A stretch of 64,000 bases of DNA from Acidimicrobiia bacterium (GCA_027494115.1 JAOSJL010000001.1:1885926-1949925); one strand, 5' to 3'; counted from the first letter of the stretch, positions 1 to 9,219 are shown. Notes: generated from the sequence alone by a model not told the origin. Numbers and translations are program-made.

Positions 1-1882
1 CGGCTGCGTTCCGTATGTCGTCGGGGCGCGGAGCGTCGGATGCCTGCGCGTCGAGCCAGGCGGCGTGCCAGGCGTGCCTTTGGGCCCTGTCGAGTTTCGT
101 CAATCGTTCGTACGCGACGTCACGGACCACGTCGGATCGGAACACGTACTCGCCGTCCACCACCCTCACGAGATCGGTGGCCTCGAGAGCCGCGTCGACG
201 TCCGGAGCATTGCCCGGCCTCCGTTCGAGTGCCATGGCGCTGACGCCGGCCACCGGCCCACGTGGACCGATCACCGAGGCATCCTCCACGATTTCGTGGG
301 TCTCCGGTGAGAGTCCGTCGAGGCGTGCGGCGATCAGACCGTGGAGTGTGGACGGTAGGGTCATCCGCTCGTCTGCGGCGCCCACGACGGTGCCCACGAC
401 GACTTCGTCGGACTCCTGGATGAGAGTGGCGAGTTCCTCCACGAAGAACGGGTTGCCGCCCGTCCGGTCGAAGAGAGCTCTCGCGGCCCCGTCATCGGGC
501 ACTTCACCCAGAACCGCGGCTGCCAGTTCGCGCGTTGCTTCGAAATCGAGCGGTTCCAGCTCGAGGTCGAGCCTGACCTGGCGCCCGGGTGGCGGCGACC
601 ATCGGTCGCGGAGTTCCGAACGGCCTGCCACGAGGATCACGCACGGACGGTCGTGAAGCCCCTCGATCAGACGGTCGCACAGCGCCAAGGCGGTGTCGTC
701 GGCCCAGTGCATTCCGGTCAGGACGAGCATCACCGGTCGTTCATGGGTGAGCGCCCGCAGAAATGTGATCGTCGCGGCAGTCGCTTCCTTGCGTGCCCGC
801 TGTCGGTCGATGCCCGGCGCAGGTTGGAAGAGACCGGTCATCTCGAGGATGCCGGAGCTGACGCGGTCGCGCTCTTCCGGATCGCGGTTGACGTCGCTCA
901 GCGCATCGACGGCGGCGACGACCGCATCATGTGCTGACGCCGTGTCGAATGAGGTGTCGACGCCGCACAGTTCCAGAAGGGCGTCGGCCACCGGGGCCGT
1001 GGGGTTCAACTCGCCGTAGGGGGTGCTGCGCCCGTGGCCGACGACGGCGTTGTGGCGTTCCATCGCTTCGACGGCGACGTCGGCAGCCAGGCGGTGCTTC
1101 CCGATGCCTGCCTCTCCGGTGAGCAGCAGGAGTGCCGACCGATCTCGGCCCAGTGCCAGGTCGAGTGAGAGAGACATCAGCGTCCGCTCCGCGTCGCGTC
1201 CGACGAGAGGGACCTGGGTACGTACCGGTCGGTCGCCGGGTCGTGTGAGCGTCGCGGTCGCGGCCCACGCATGGACGGCGGAGGCGCGTCCCTTGACGCG
1301 CAGTGCCCCCACCGACTCGTACGCGATCGCGTGTCGCGTCGCCTCGTACGTGAGGGCGCCCACGAGAACCTGTCCGGGTTCGGCACTCGTTTCGAGGCGA
1401 CTCGCGACGTTGACGGCGTCACCCATCGCCGTGTAGTCGCCCCCGGCGCGGAAGGCCCCTGTCAACACCTCACCCGTGTTCACGCCGATGCGCATCTCGA
1501 CTGGGGCGCCGACGTCCTCCCGAAGAACCGCGAGCGTCTCCTGCATCCTCAAGGCGGCACGCACCGCGCGTTCGGAGTCGTCCTCGTGTGCCACGGGCGC
1601 ACCGAACAGCGCCACGATGGCGTCGCCGATGATCTTGTCGATGCGTCCGCCGAACTCCTCGATGTCCTTGACCAGCCTTTGGAAGCAAGCGTCGATGAGG
1701 CTCTTGATCTGCTCCGGGTCTGCCGACTCCGACAGCGCCGTGAAGCCGACGAGATCTGCGAACAGGACCGTCGCGATCCGGCGCTCTTCGTGCGCAACGT
1801 CTCCGTCGGATTGGGAGGCCCCGCAGCGGGGGCAGAAGAGCGCGCCGTCAGGCACATCCGCGGAACACGAAGGACAAATCAC
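1..1882 (-). CDS. Adenylate/guanylate cyclase with AAA ATPase regulator domain (C-terminus outside window)
   Basis: Reads as a GTG-started protein of at least 627 residues that continues past base 1. Residues 1-20 form a zinc ribbon (CPSC...CPRC). A class III nucleotidyl cyclase domain follows: VLFADLVGFT (metal Asp), DKIIGDAIVALFG (Lys and second metal Asp), RIGVNTGEVLTG and MGDAVNVASRLE, so the usual catalytic residues are present. After about residue 215 comes a STAND/AAA-like ATPase module, whose Walker A reads GEAGIGKHRL: the usual Thr/Ser after the Lys is His. Later GNPFFVEEL is typical of cyclase/LuxR-type ATPases. Likely a cytoplasmic cAMP- or cGMP-producing signalling protein whose C-terminal part senses an unknown signal. 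The GTG start lies 7 nt after a TAGGCT -10 box, which supports the start. Confidence 0.85.
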   Translation of the reverse strand, partial: MICPSCSADVPDGALFCPRCGASQSDGDVAHEERRIATVLFADLVGFTALSESADPEQIKSLIDACFQRLVKDIEEFGGRIDKIIGDAIVALFGAPVAHEDDSERAVRAALRMQETLAVLREDVGAPVEMRIGVNTGEVLTGAFRAGGDYTAMGDAVNVASRLETSAEPGQVLVGALTYEATRHAIAYESVGALRVKGRASAVHAWAATATLTRPGDRPVRTQVPLVGRDAERTLMSLSLDLALGRDRSALLLLTGEAGIGKHRLAADVAVEAMERHNAVVGHGRSTPYGELNPTAPVADALLELCGVDTSFDTASAHDAVVAAVDALSDVNRDPEERDRVSSGILEMTGLFQPAPGIDRQRARKEATAATITFLRALTHERPVMLVLTGMHWADDTALALCDRLIEGLHDRPCVILVAGRSELRDRWSPPPGRQVRLDLELEPLDFEATRELAAAVLGEVPDDGAARALFDRTGGNPFFVEELATLIQESDEVVVGTVVGAADERMTLPSTLHGLIAARLDGLSPETHEIVEDASVIGPRGPVAGVSAMALERRPGNAPDVDAALEATDLVRVVDGEYVFRSDVVRDVAYERLTKLDRAQRHAWHAAWLDAQASDAPRPDDIRNAA

Positions 1883-1889
1883 GCCCACC

Positions 1890-1895
1890 AGCCTA
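1890..1895 (-). promoter_or_regulatory. -10 box (TAGGCT) for the cyclase gene, leaderless
   Basis: TAGGCT on the minus strand ends 7 nt before the GTG of the cyclase/ATPase gene, matching the TANNNT actinobacterial -10 and predicting a transcript that begins at or next to the start codon. No convincing -35 box is seen. Confidence 0.5.
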
Positions 1896-1947
1896 CGGGT
1901 GCGGTGCCCGCATTGCCCCGAGGATCGAGGGCGTCGACAATGGGGCC

Positions 1948-2238
1948 GTGGAACTCCTCGACGACGCTGCCATCGACGAAAGGATGGTGACGCTTCCCGG
2001 GTGGGAGCGGGACGGCGGAGCGATCGCCAAGACCTTCCGACTCCCGACGTTTCCCGACGCGATCGCCTTCGTGGACCGCGTGGCCGTTCTCGCCGAGGAT
2101 GCCGACCACCATCCCGACATCGACATCCGTTGGCGCGACGTTCGCACAGCGTTGTCGACCCACAGCGCCGGAGGCCTGACCGAGATGGACTTCGCGCTCG
2201 CGGCCCGCATCGACGGTGTCGTGGATCCGGGACCCTGA
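1948..2238 (+). CDS. phhB: Pterin-4-alpha-carbinolamine dehydratase
   Basis: 96-residue protein, the usual length for this family. It contains the complete family active-site signature: E-D-A-D-H-H-P, a Trp five residues later (DIDIRW), a His nine residues after that (RDVRTALSTH) and the closing Asp in GGLTEMD. The enzyme dehydrates 4a-hydroxytetrahydropterins. Start is GTG at 1948, divergent from the cyclase gene. Directly downstream lie molybdenum-cofactor genes (mobA, fdhD) and no aromatic amino-acid hydroxylase is seen; some members of the family have been proposed to act in molybdopterin metabolism, and this neighbourhood would fit that, but it is inference from context only. Confidence 0.9.
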   Translation: MELLDDAAIDERMVTLPGWERDGGAIAKTFRLPTFPDAIAFVDRVAVLAEDADHHPDIDIRWRDVRTALSTHSAGGLTEMDFALAARIDGVVDPGP

Positions 2239-2707
2239 CGTGCCTTTCGTCGTCGCGTTGGTGGCGCTCGGGATTCTGCTCCTGCTACTCGTCATCAGGT
2301 TCGCCACCGAGTCGGGACCGACCCCCGAGGAGGTCGCCCTCGCGTACGAAGAGGCATGGGACCGCTTCGACTTTGCGTCGGTGTGGGAACTCTCGGGCAT
2401 GGAGATACGCGATGGGCGAAGCCGAAACGAGTTCGTGGCGGCGAAGCGCGCGGCGTTCGCCGACCGACCATCGCTCGACCGGCTCACCGGCCGCGTGCTG
2501 GTGGAGGATGTCGTCATCGAGAGCCAACGTGCCAACGTGAGGACGTCTCTCGGCCTCGACGACGGGTCACCGACGGGAAGTGACATCACCATGGAACGCC
2601 GCGACGGCCGCTGGCAGGTCGTGGCGTACACCTACACAGGTGGGTCCGACATCGACGGGACAGGTTCGGACGACGGCCTCGGCCACGAGATCGAACGGTG
2701 GGGTTGA
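2216..2707 (+). CDS. Hypothetical single-pass membrane protein
   Basis: 163 residues from GTG at 2216 (overlapping phhB), or 155 from an in-frame GTG at 2240 just after the phhB stop; I cannot decide between them. One hydrophobic segment at about residues 11-26 (FVVALVALGILLLLLVI) anchors an otherwise soluble, charged domain of about 120 residues. The soluble part (EEVALAYEEAWDRFDF..., ending with a DITMERRDGRWQVVAYTY strand pattern) resembles NTF2/SnoaL-like lipoprotein folds in hydropathy, but this is only a pattern impression. Its 3' end overlaps mobA by 10 bases, so it is probably co-transcribed with the phhB-mobA genes. Confidence 0.7.
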   Translation: MSWIRDPDVPFVVALVALGILLLLLVIRFATESGPTPEEVALAYEEAWDRFDFASVWELSGMEIRDGRSRNEFVAAKRAAFADRPSLDRLTGRVLVEDVVIESQRANVRTSLGLDDGSPTGSDITMERRDGRWQVVAYTYTGGSDIDGTGSDDGLGHEIERWG

Positions 2708-3279
2708 CGGCTGCCGGGCTCCTCCTCACGGGTGGGGGTTCGACCCGCATGGGGCGGGACAAGGCCCTGTTGGAGATGGACGGCGAAACGCTGGCGGAGC
2801 GCGCCGAGCGCGTCCTGTGTGCGGTGTGTGACGAGGTCGTGGAGGTCGGGCCCGGATACACCGCGCTGCCCGCCACCCGCGAGGATCCTCCCGGTTCGGG
2901 ACCACTTGCTGCGCTGGTGGCGGGCGCCGACGCCCTCGACGCGGAGGCCGTCCTGTTGCTCGCGGTGGACATGCCGTTCGTCGGGACGTCGCTGCTCCGG
3001 ATGATCGCCCGGTACCCGGGGAACGACACGGTGGTGCCGGTAGCCGGTGGCCGCCTGCAGGTCACCTGCGCCCGCTACGGAATCGCCACGCTCGAGCAGG
3101 CTCGTCGCATGAGTCAGGGAGGGTCGTCGCCCGCTCCGGGGCTCCGGGATGTCGTCGCGGCATCACCCCACATCAGGCTCGAGGAGGCCGAGTGGAAGAC
3201 GGCAGGAACCTCCCGGTCGTTCCTCGATGTCGACACACCAGACGATCTGCGCCACCACGGAATCGGCGGGCACCGGTAG
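2698..3279 (+). CDS. mobA: Molybdenum cofactor guanylyltransferase
   Basis: 193 residues, GTG start. The N-terminus carries the nucleotidyltransferase loop LLTGGGSTRMGRDKALLEMDG (about residues 9-29), then PGSGPLAAL and VLLLAVDMPFV, the metal-binding Asp region of MobA-type GTP transferases. It would add GMP to Mo-molybdopterin to give the bis-MGD cofactor needed by the formate-dehydrogenase-like enzyme encoded two genes downstream. It overlaps the upstream membrane protein gene and is separated from fdhD by 10 bases. A MobA/CofC-like specificity for another cofactor cannot be excluded from sequence, but fdhD next door favours MobA. Confidence 0.85.
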   Translation: MGLTAAGLLLTGGGSTRMGRDKALLEMDGETLAERAERVLCAVCDEVVEVGPGYTALPATREDPPGSGPLAALVAGADALDAEAVLLLAVDMPFVGTSLLRMIARYPGNDTVVPVAGGRLQVTCARYGIATLEQARRMSQGGSSPAPGLRDVVAASPHIRLEEAEWKTAGTSRSFLDVDTPDDLRHHGIGGHR

Positions 3280-3282
3280 GGT
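3277..3282 (+). promoter_or_regulatory. -10 box (TAGGGT) for fdhD, leaderless
   Basis: TAGGGT overlaps the mobA stop codon and ends 7 nt before the GTG at 3290. This both fixes the fdhD start and suggests fdhD can be transcribed independently of mobA. Confidence 0.45.
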
Positions 3283-3289
3283 CGGCCCC

Positions 3290-4144
3290 GTGACGGACGG
3301 GCGGCGGACAGCGGTGGCACCGACGCGGGTCCTCTCCGTGGGTGACACGGGCACCCTCGATCGACCCGACCGGGTTGTCACTGAGGAACCGATGCAGATC
3401 CGTGTGGCGTCACCGGGTCGTGAGGCGGAGCCGCTCGTCGTGACGCTGCGCACTCCCGGAGCCGATTTCGAGCTCGCCGTCGGGTTCCTACTGGCCGAGG
3501 GTCTCGTGCGCTCCCGTGACGACGTCATGTCGGTCGCGTACTGCGTCGAGGAATCCGACGAACAGAACTACAACGTCGTCACGGTGACACTGCGCAGCCC
3601 CGTCGACCTCGATGGTCATCGTCGGCCATTCGCGAGCACCGCGGCGTGTGGGATCTGCGGCAAGCGCGATGTCGACGACCTCGACGATCTCGACGATTCC
3701 TGTCCACCCGTGGCCGAAGGCCCGGTCATCGCTCCCGGTGTCGTCCGGAGCCTTCCCGAGCGGATCCGCGGCGGGCAGGGAGTCTTCGACTCAACAGGCG
3801 GGCTGCACGCCGCAGCCCGATTCGACCGTTTCGGAGAACTTCTCGCCCTCCGCGAAGACATCGGTCGACACAACGCCCTGGACAAGCTCTTCGGTCACGC
3901 GCTCCTCGCCGAGGAGTTACCGCTGTCCGATCAGATCGTGATGCTTTCGGGACGGATGGGCTTCGAACTCGTCCAGAAGGCGGCGATGGCGGGAGTATCC
4001 GTGCTCACTGCCGTGTCGGCGCCGTCGAGCCTGGCGTTGGACGCCGCGCGACATTGCGGTATCACCGTGGTCGGATTCCTGCGCGACGGACGCTTCAACA
4101 TCTACACGGGTCGTCAGCGGATCGACACCGAGTCGGACGGCTGA
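3290..4144 (+). CDS. fdhD: Formate dehydrogenase sulfurtransferase FdhD
   Basis: 284 residues from the GTG at 3290; the frame is open further upstream (to 3149) but that part lies inside mobA. FdhD transfers sulfur from a cysteine desulfurase to the molybdenum cofactor of formate dehydrogenases. Seen here: an FELAVGFLLAEGLVR block, the conserved Cys pair in ACGICGK, FDSTGGLHAAA, EDIGRHNALDKLFG, and a C-terminal VSAPSSLALDAA region. An Asp-rich insert (DVDDLDDLDD) follows the Cys pair. It is followed after one base by the molybdopterin oxidoreductase gene, its expected client. Confidence 0.95.
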   Translation: MTDGRRTAVAPTRVLSVGDTGTLDRPDRVVTEEPMQIRVASPGREAEPLVVTLRTPGADFELAVGFLLAEGLVRSRDDVMSVAYCVEESDEQNYNVVTVTLRSPVDLDGHRRPFASTAACGICGKRDVDDLDDLDDSCPPVAEGPVIAPGVVRSLPERIRGGQGVFDSTGGLHAAARFDRFGELLALREDIGRHNALDKLFGHALLAEELPLSDQIVMLSGRMGFELVQKAAMAGVSVLTAVSAPSSLALDAARHCGITVVGFLRDGRFNIYTGRQRIDTESDG

Positions 4145-4145
4145 C

Positions 4146-6391
4146 GTGGGAAGCCGGCGGTGGAGGGGTCGGATCAAAGGACCGCGCGGGACGAGGCGCG
4201 ACCTCTGGGCCGGGCTCAGCCCGAACGGAATTGGCGAGACCAAGCCCCACCACTACCGCGAGATGGCCCGAACCGTCTGGGAGAACAGGCGTGCACTGCC
4301 GTACGCACGGCGGATCCTGCATCGCGGCGTGTGCGACGGCTGTGCGCTGGGCGCTGCAGGGCTTCACGACTGGACCATCAACGGCGTGCACCTGTGCACG
4401 ACTCGCCTGAACCTGCTGAAGCTCAACACCGCCGGTCCCCTGGACACCGCGAAACTGGCCGATGTTGACGCGTTGCGTCGCCTCGACGGTCGCCAACTCC
4501 GGGACCTCGGTCGCATTCCCTATCCGATGAGGCGACGCACAGGCGATGCCGGCTTTCAGAGAATCACCTGGGACGAGGCGCTCGACACGGTCGCGCGGCG
4601 GGTACGTGCGAGCGATCCGGAACGCATCGCCTTCTACCTGACGGCGCGGGGATCACGAACGAGGTCTACTACGTCGCCCAGAAGGTGGCCCGATTCCTCG
4701 GCACGCCGAACATCGACAACGCCGCCCGGGTCTGCCACGCGCCGTCCACCGGCGTTCTCCAGCGCGCGCTGGGTGTAGGGGCGACGACCGTGTCCTACAC
4801 CGACGTGATCAACTCGGATCTGGTCGTGCTGTTCGGCGCCGACGTCGCCAACGCCCAACCCGTGTTCATGAAGTACCTCTACCTTGCCCGCAAACGCGGC
4901 ACCTCGGTGGCGGTCGTCAACCCCGTGCGCGAGCCGGGCCTCGACCGGTATTGGGTGCCCTCCAACGCCGAGAGCGCCATGTTCGGCACGCAGATGACCG
5001 ATGAGTTCTTCAGCGTGCACACCGGTGGCGACGTGGCCTTCGTGAACGGCGTGCTGAAGGTGATGCTCGCGCGAGGCGACGTCGATCGCGATTTCGTCCG
5101 TGACCACACGAAGGGTTTCGAGGAACTCCTCGAAGAGCTCGAGAGCGAGTCGTTCGAGGATCTGGAAGCGGTATCGGGAGCGACCCGCGACGACATGGGC
5201 CGGTTCGCCGAGATGTACGCGCGAGCGGAATCCGCCGTCTTCGTGTGGTCGATGGGTATCACCCAGCACGAGAACGGCACCGACCAGGTGACGTCCATCG
5301 TGAACCTGGGGCTGGCACGGGGGAACGTCGGACGTCCCGGCGCCGGGCTCATGCCCATCCGCGGCCACTCGGGCGTTCAGGGTGGAGCGGAGATGGGCGC
5401 GTACGCGACGGCACTCCCCGGCGCGGTTCCTGTCGACGACGCGTCGGCCGCGGCCCTGAGCGAGCGCTACGGATTCGACATTCCGTCCGAGCCCGGTCTC
5501 GATGCCGAACAGATGGTCGAGACGGCGGGGCGCGGTGGCCTCGATCTCCTGTACTCGAGCGGCGGGAACTTCCTGGAGGTGCTCCCGGCTCCCGAGAGCG
5601 TGGAGCGCTCCTTGTCGAGTGTTCCACTACGCGTGCACCAGGACATCGTGCTGTCGAGCCAGATGCTGGTCGACCCGGGCGGGGAGGTCCTGTTGCTCCC
5701 GGCGGCGACACGCTACGAACAACAGGGTGGAGGTACCCAGACGACGACCGAGCGGCGGGTCGTGTTCAGTCCGGAGATCCCGGGTCCCCGCATCGGCGAG
5801 GCACGCTCGGAGTGGGAGATCTTCTGTGACATCGCGGCCCGCGTGGATCCCGACCGGGCGCATCTGGTCCACTTCGATTCCGGTGACGAGATCCGCGCCG
5901 AGATCGCCGAGGTCGTGCCGTCGTACGACGGTGTGCAGGATCTGTCCCGCACCGGCGACGCCATCCAGTGGGGAGGGGAGCGCCTGTGCGAGGGCGGCGT
6001 CTTCCCGACAGATGACGGACGTGCGCATTTCGTGGCAGTCTCGCCGCCGGGGTCCCTCCTCCCCGACGGACGGCTGCGGCTGTCCACCCGTCGTGGCAAG
6101 CAGTTCAACACGATGGTCGAGGCCGAACGCGATCCGCTGACCGGCGCCGACCGAAATGACTGCCTGATCGCTCGCGGCGATGCGGACCGCCTCGGTCTGG
6201 CAGACGGCGACCGGGTGATCCTCCGCTCCCATGCCGGCGAGATGCGAGCGCGGGTCCACATCACCGACATCCGTAGCGGAAACATCCAGGTGTTCTTCCC
6301 CGAGGGAAACGTGCTTCTCTCCGGCGGGCAGCGAGATTCCTCGGGAGTGCCGGACTACAACACGCTCGTGGACGTCATCCCGGGTCGTTGA
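4146..6391 (+). CDS. Molybdopterin oxidoreductase, formate dehydrogenase alpha-like (YdeP/FdhF family), frameshift in sequence
   Basis: About 748 residues when one base is restored. The first frame starts at GTG 4146 and reads to FYLTARG; conserved sequence continues one frame over as ITNEVYYVAQKVARFLG. Adding one G to the GGGG at 4648-4651 joins them. N-terminal Cys residues (GVCDGCALG and HLCTTRL) could hold an Fe-S cluster. Family blocks include ITWDEALDTVARRV, ARVCHAPSTG, GMAIT-type VWSMGITQHENGTDQV, RGNVGRPGAGLMPIRGHSGVQGG and the C-terminal cofactor-binding KQFNTM...LTGADRNDCLIA region. It is a member of the alpha-subunit family TIGR01701 as I remember it; substrate is unproven. The adjacent mobA and fdhD point to bis-MGD and a formate-dehydrogenase-like function. 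No electron-transfer subunits are seen nearby. Confidence 0.85.
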
Positions 6392-6412
6392 TTCTCCGTG
6401 CTCGTTCCCCAG

Positions 6413-6436
6413 CCTCGGCTCGGATCCTCGGCTCGG
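6413..6436. repeat. 13-bp tandem duplication between convergent genes
   Basis: Two copies of CCTCGGCTCGG separated by AT (period 13) lie in the 47-bp gap between the convergent oxidoreductase and mutase genes. One of several 11-18 bp tandem duplications at gene junctions in this window. Confidence 0.6.
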
Positions 6437-6438
6437 TG

Positions 6439-8049
6439 TCAGAACGCCGGACGTTCGACATAGCGGCCGAAGACCCCGGCCAGTGCCTCGACGATCTCGC
6501 CTTCCGTGGCGTACGCGTTCACGGCCTCGAGCAGGGCGGGCATGAGGTTGCACGTGGGCTCGGCCGCATCCGCGGAAACGCGGGCGAGTGCACGCCGGAC
6601 AGCGTCGTCGTCGCGATCGGCCTTCACGGACTGCACACGTTTCACCTGCTCCGTCTCGACATCGACTCCGATCCGCAGCGTGTCGAGATCATCGTCTTCG
6701 TTCCCCTCGGTGTACCGGTTGACGCCCACGATGACGCGCTTCTCGGCGTTCACGGCGCGCTCGAACCGGTAGGCCGCCTCGGCGATCTCGCTCTGGAACC
6801 ATCCGTCGTCGATCGCAGTGAGGACTCCATCCAGCATGGAGCCGTCGCCGAGCCGGTCGAGGTGCTCGAAGACCTCTCCGGCGCGGCGTTCCATCTCATC
6901 GGTGAGCTCCTCCACGAACCACGATCCGCCCAGAGGGTCAGCGACGTGCGGCACGCCGGTTTCGTGCGCGATCACCTGTTGGGTGCGGAGGGCGAGACGG
7001 GCGGCCTTTTCAGTGGGAAGAGCGAGAGCTTCGTCCATGGAGTTCGTGTGCAGACTCTGTGTTCCCCCGAGAACTCCGGCGAGTGCCTCGAGAGCGGTTC
7101 GAACGAGGTTCACCTCCGGCTGTTGGGCGGTCAGCGACACACCGGCAGTCTGCGTGTGGAATCTGAGGCGTAGCGACCGAGCGTCGGTGGCGCCATAGCG
7201 GTCGCGCATCGTGTGTGCCCAGATCCTGCGTGCTGCCCGGTACTTGGCGATCTCCTCGAAGAAGTCGATGTGGGCGTTGAAGAAAAAGGACAGGCGCGGT
7301 GCGAAGTCGTCCACCTCGAGCCCGGACTCGATCGCGGATTCGACGTACGCGAAGCCGTTGGCCAGCGTGAAGGCCAACTCCTGCGCCGCTGTCGATCCGG
7401 CTTCGCGGATGTGGTAGCCGGAGATGGAGATCGGGTGCCACAAGGGCATCTCCGCCGTACAGAAGCGCACGACGTCACTCACCAGGCGCATCGAGGGGCG
7501 TGGCGGGAAGATGAACTCCTTTTGGGCCTGGTACTCCTTCAGAATGTCGTTCTGGAGGGTGCCGCCGAGCCGCTCGCGCACCGTCCCGGCCTTCTCGGCC
7601 GCCGCCACGTACATGGCGAGAAGGATCGCGGCCGGTGCATTGATCGTCATCGACGTACTCACCTCGCCGAGGTCGATACCGCTGTAGAGCTCCTCCACGT
7701 CGGCGAGTGTGTCGACGGCGACGCCACACCGGCCGACCTCGCCGAGTGCCAGCGAGTCGTCGGAGTCCCTCCCCATGAGTGTCGGAAGGTCGAACGCCGT
7801 GGAGAGGCCGTCACCACCTGAACGAAGGATCTCGCGGAAACGCTGATTGGTCTCGCGAGCGGTTCCGAACCCGGCGAAGAGCCGCATCGTCCAGAGCTTC
7901 GAGCGGTACATCGTGGTGTAGGGGCCCCGCAGATACGGGAACTCTCCGGGTGCGGATTCGTCGGACGGTCCGTAGACCGGCTCGAGGGGAATACCTGACA
8001 GCGTTTCGAAGTCGACGTCTCGGATGGGTGTTCGGCGCTCGGAGGTCAT
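6439..8049 (-). CDS. icmA: Acyl-CoA mutase large subunit, isobutyryl-CoA mutase type
   Basis: 536 residues, the length of a mutase large (TIM-barrel) subunit without the C-terminal B12 domain. Family blocks: RGPYTTMY (41-48), [17 protein letters not shown] (82-98), [53 protein letters not shown] and [16 protein letters not shown]. The two residues that separate methylmalonyl- from isobutyryl-CoA mutases are, as I recall, Tyr/Arg versus Phe/Gln; here they read Phe58 (RLFAGF) and Gln176 (YQAQKEF), so the isobutyryl type is favoured. The reaction is B12-dependent carbon-skeleton rearrangement, and a separate small B12-binding subunit would be needed; none is encoded nearby. Ethylmalonyl- or hydroxyisobutyryl-CoA mutase remain possible. 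The ATG lies 8 nt from a -10 box inside a palindrome. Confidence 0.85.
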   Translation of the reverse strand: MTSERRTPIRDVDFETLSGIPLEPVYGPSDESAPGEFPYLRGPYTTMYRSKLWTMRLFAGFGTARETNQRFREILRSGGDGLSTAFDLPTLMGRDSDDSLALGEVGRCGVAVDTLADVEELYSGIDLGEVSTSMTINAPAAILLAMYVAAAEKAGTVRERLGGTLQNDILKEYQAQKEFIFPPRPSMRLVSDVVRFCTAEMPLWHPISISGYHIREAGSTAAQELAFTLANGFAYVESAIESGLEVDDFAPRLSFFFNAHIDFFEEIAKYRAARRIWAHTMRDRYGATDARSLRLRFHTQTAGVSLTAQQPEVNLVRTALEALAGVLGGTQSLHTNSMDEALALPTEKAARLALRTQQVIAHETGVPHVADPLGGSWFVEELTDEMERRAGEVFEHLDRLGDGSMLDGVLTAIDDGWFQSEIAEAAYRFERAVNAEKRVIVGVNRYTEGNEDDDLDTLRIGVDVETEQVKRVQSVKADRDDDAVRRALARVSADAAEPTCNLMPALLEAVNAYATEGEIVEALAGVFGRYVERPAF

Positions 8050-8053
8050 TGCC

Positions 8054-8069
8054 GCTCAGACTACTGAGC
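8054..8069 (-). promoter_or_regulatory. -10 box TAGTCT embedded in a perfect palindrome upstream of the acyl-CoA mutase
   Basis: GCTCAG-TAGT-CTGAGC is a perfect 6-bp inverted repeat. On the minus strand the -10 hexamer TAGTCT (8058-8063) sits within it, and the mutase ATG is 8 nt further on. The arrangement suits a repressor operator over a leaderless promoter; alternatively the hairpin could terminate menC transcripts. Confidence 0.45.
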
Positions 8070-8095
8070 CTTCGAAGCAGCGGTCAGCGCGGCAT

Positions 8096-9217
8096 TCAGC
8101 GTGTGAGGGTCTCGACCGAAAGGGTGTGCCGGCGCATCGTCGCGGGAAGGGGCGCGACGCCCAGTCCCGGGCCGTCGGGCACACTGAGGCATCCGTCACG
8201 AAGCTCAAAGGGTTCGGTCACGTCCTCGGCGAAGTAGCGGTCCGACGCGGCGAGGTCGCCGGGATGGGTGAAGCCCGGTAGCGACGCCAGGGCGACGGCA
8301 GCTGCTCTGCCCACGCCCGTCTCGAGCATCCCGCCCGCGAGGACGGTGACGTTGCGTTCCCGGCACAGATCATGGATCCGAACGGCCTCGAGAAGGCCCC
8401 CCAACCGAGGGGCTTTGACACTGACGGCGTTCCCAGCTCCGGCGTCCAGCGCGGCCCGCGTCGACTCGAGGGACGCCGCCGACTCGTCGAGTGCAACGGG
8501 TGTGCGAAGCGCGGCGCTCAGATCGGCAAGACCTTCGAGGTCATCGGCTGCCACGGGTTGTTCGAGAAAGTCGAGCCCGCGCGCATCGAGTTCCTCCAGT
8601 GTGTTGCGGTTCGCGGCGTCAGTCGATGCATACGCCCCGTTGGCATCGGCGCCCAGGAACACGTCGGCACCGATCTCCGAGCGCACGGTGTCGACCACTG
8701 CCAGGTCCCGGCCGGGCGCGATCTTGCACTTCACACGTCGGTACCCTGCAACGGCGGCCGCGCGGGCCGCGGCTGCGGTCGACACCGTGTCGCCGAGACC
8801 CAGAGCTGCTCCCGCCGCGACGGCGTCGCGGGTTCCGCCGAGATACTCGGCCAGAGCGGTACCGCGATCCTTGAGTGCGGCGTCGATGAGCGCACACTCG
8901 ATGGCGAAACGAGCGGTTGGCGGAGTGTCGGCTCCGGCCGGTGGGGACACATCGCTCGCGGGGCTGTCGAGAAGTCGAGGGGCGAGGTCGTCGCGCAAGG
9001 CACGGTGTGCACGATCGATCGAACCCCCTGCGTATCCCTCGTAGGGCAGGGCCGAACACTCGCCCCAGCCGTCGGTGTGGGCACCGACGACGTGTACGAG
9101 AACGACCTCGCGGACGTCGAAGCTGCCGTGGGCCGTGTCCCATGGTGACAGCAGCGGAAGAGCGACCCGGTGCAGCTCGACCGTGTCAACCGACACGGGG
9201 GAGAGGGCGCCGGGCAC
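8096..9217 (-). CDS. menC: o-Succinylbenzoate synthase (enolase superfamily)
   Basis: 373 residues, GTG start 2 bases after the upstream gene. Belongs to the MenC branch of the enolase superfamily, which dehydrates SHCHC to o-succinylbenzoate in menaquinone synthesis. The acid/base Lys pair is seen as KCK (163/165), metal ligands Asp191 (GADANGAY), Glu219 (DFLEQP) and Asp244 (ALDES), and the second catalytic Lys268 (VSVKAPRLGG). A divergent role such as dipeptide epimerase is possible within the superfamily, but this motif set and length fit MenC. No other men genes lie in the window. Confidence 0.85.
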   Translation of the reverse strand: MPGALSPVSVDTVELHRVALPLLSPWDTAHGSFDVREVVLVHVVGAHTDGWGECSALPYEGYAGGSIDRAHRALRDDLAPRLLDSPASDVSPPAGADTPPTARFAIECALIDAALKDRGTALAEYLGGTRDAVAAGAALGLGDTVSTAAAARAAAVAGYRRVKCKIAPGRDLAVVDTVRSEIGADVFLGADANGAYASTDAANRNTLEELDARGLDFLEQPVAADDLEGLADLSAALRTPVALDESAASLESTRAALDAGAGNAVSVKAPRLGGLLEAVRIHDLCRERNVTVLAGGMLETGVGRAAAVALASLPGFTHPGDLAASDRYFAEDVTEPFELRDGCLSVPDGPGLGVAPLPATMRRHTLSVETLTR

Positions 9218-9219
9218 CG

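Noticed and set aside
15..1990. Long plus-strand open frames over the first 2 kb
   Set aside because: They are the complement of the minus-strand cyclase/ATPase gene, whose conserved motifs are clear; the plus-strand translations are Arg/Ser-rich and match nothing.
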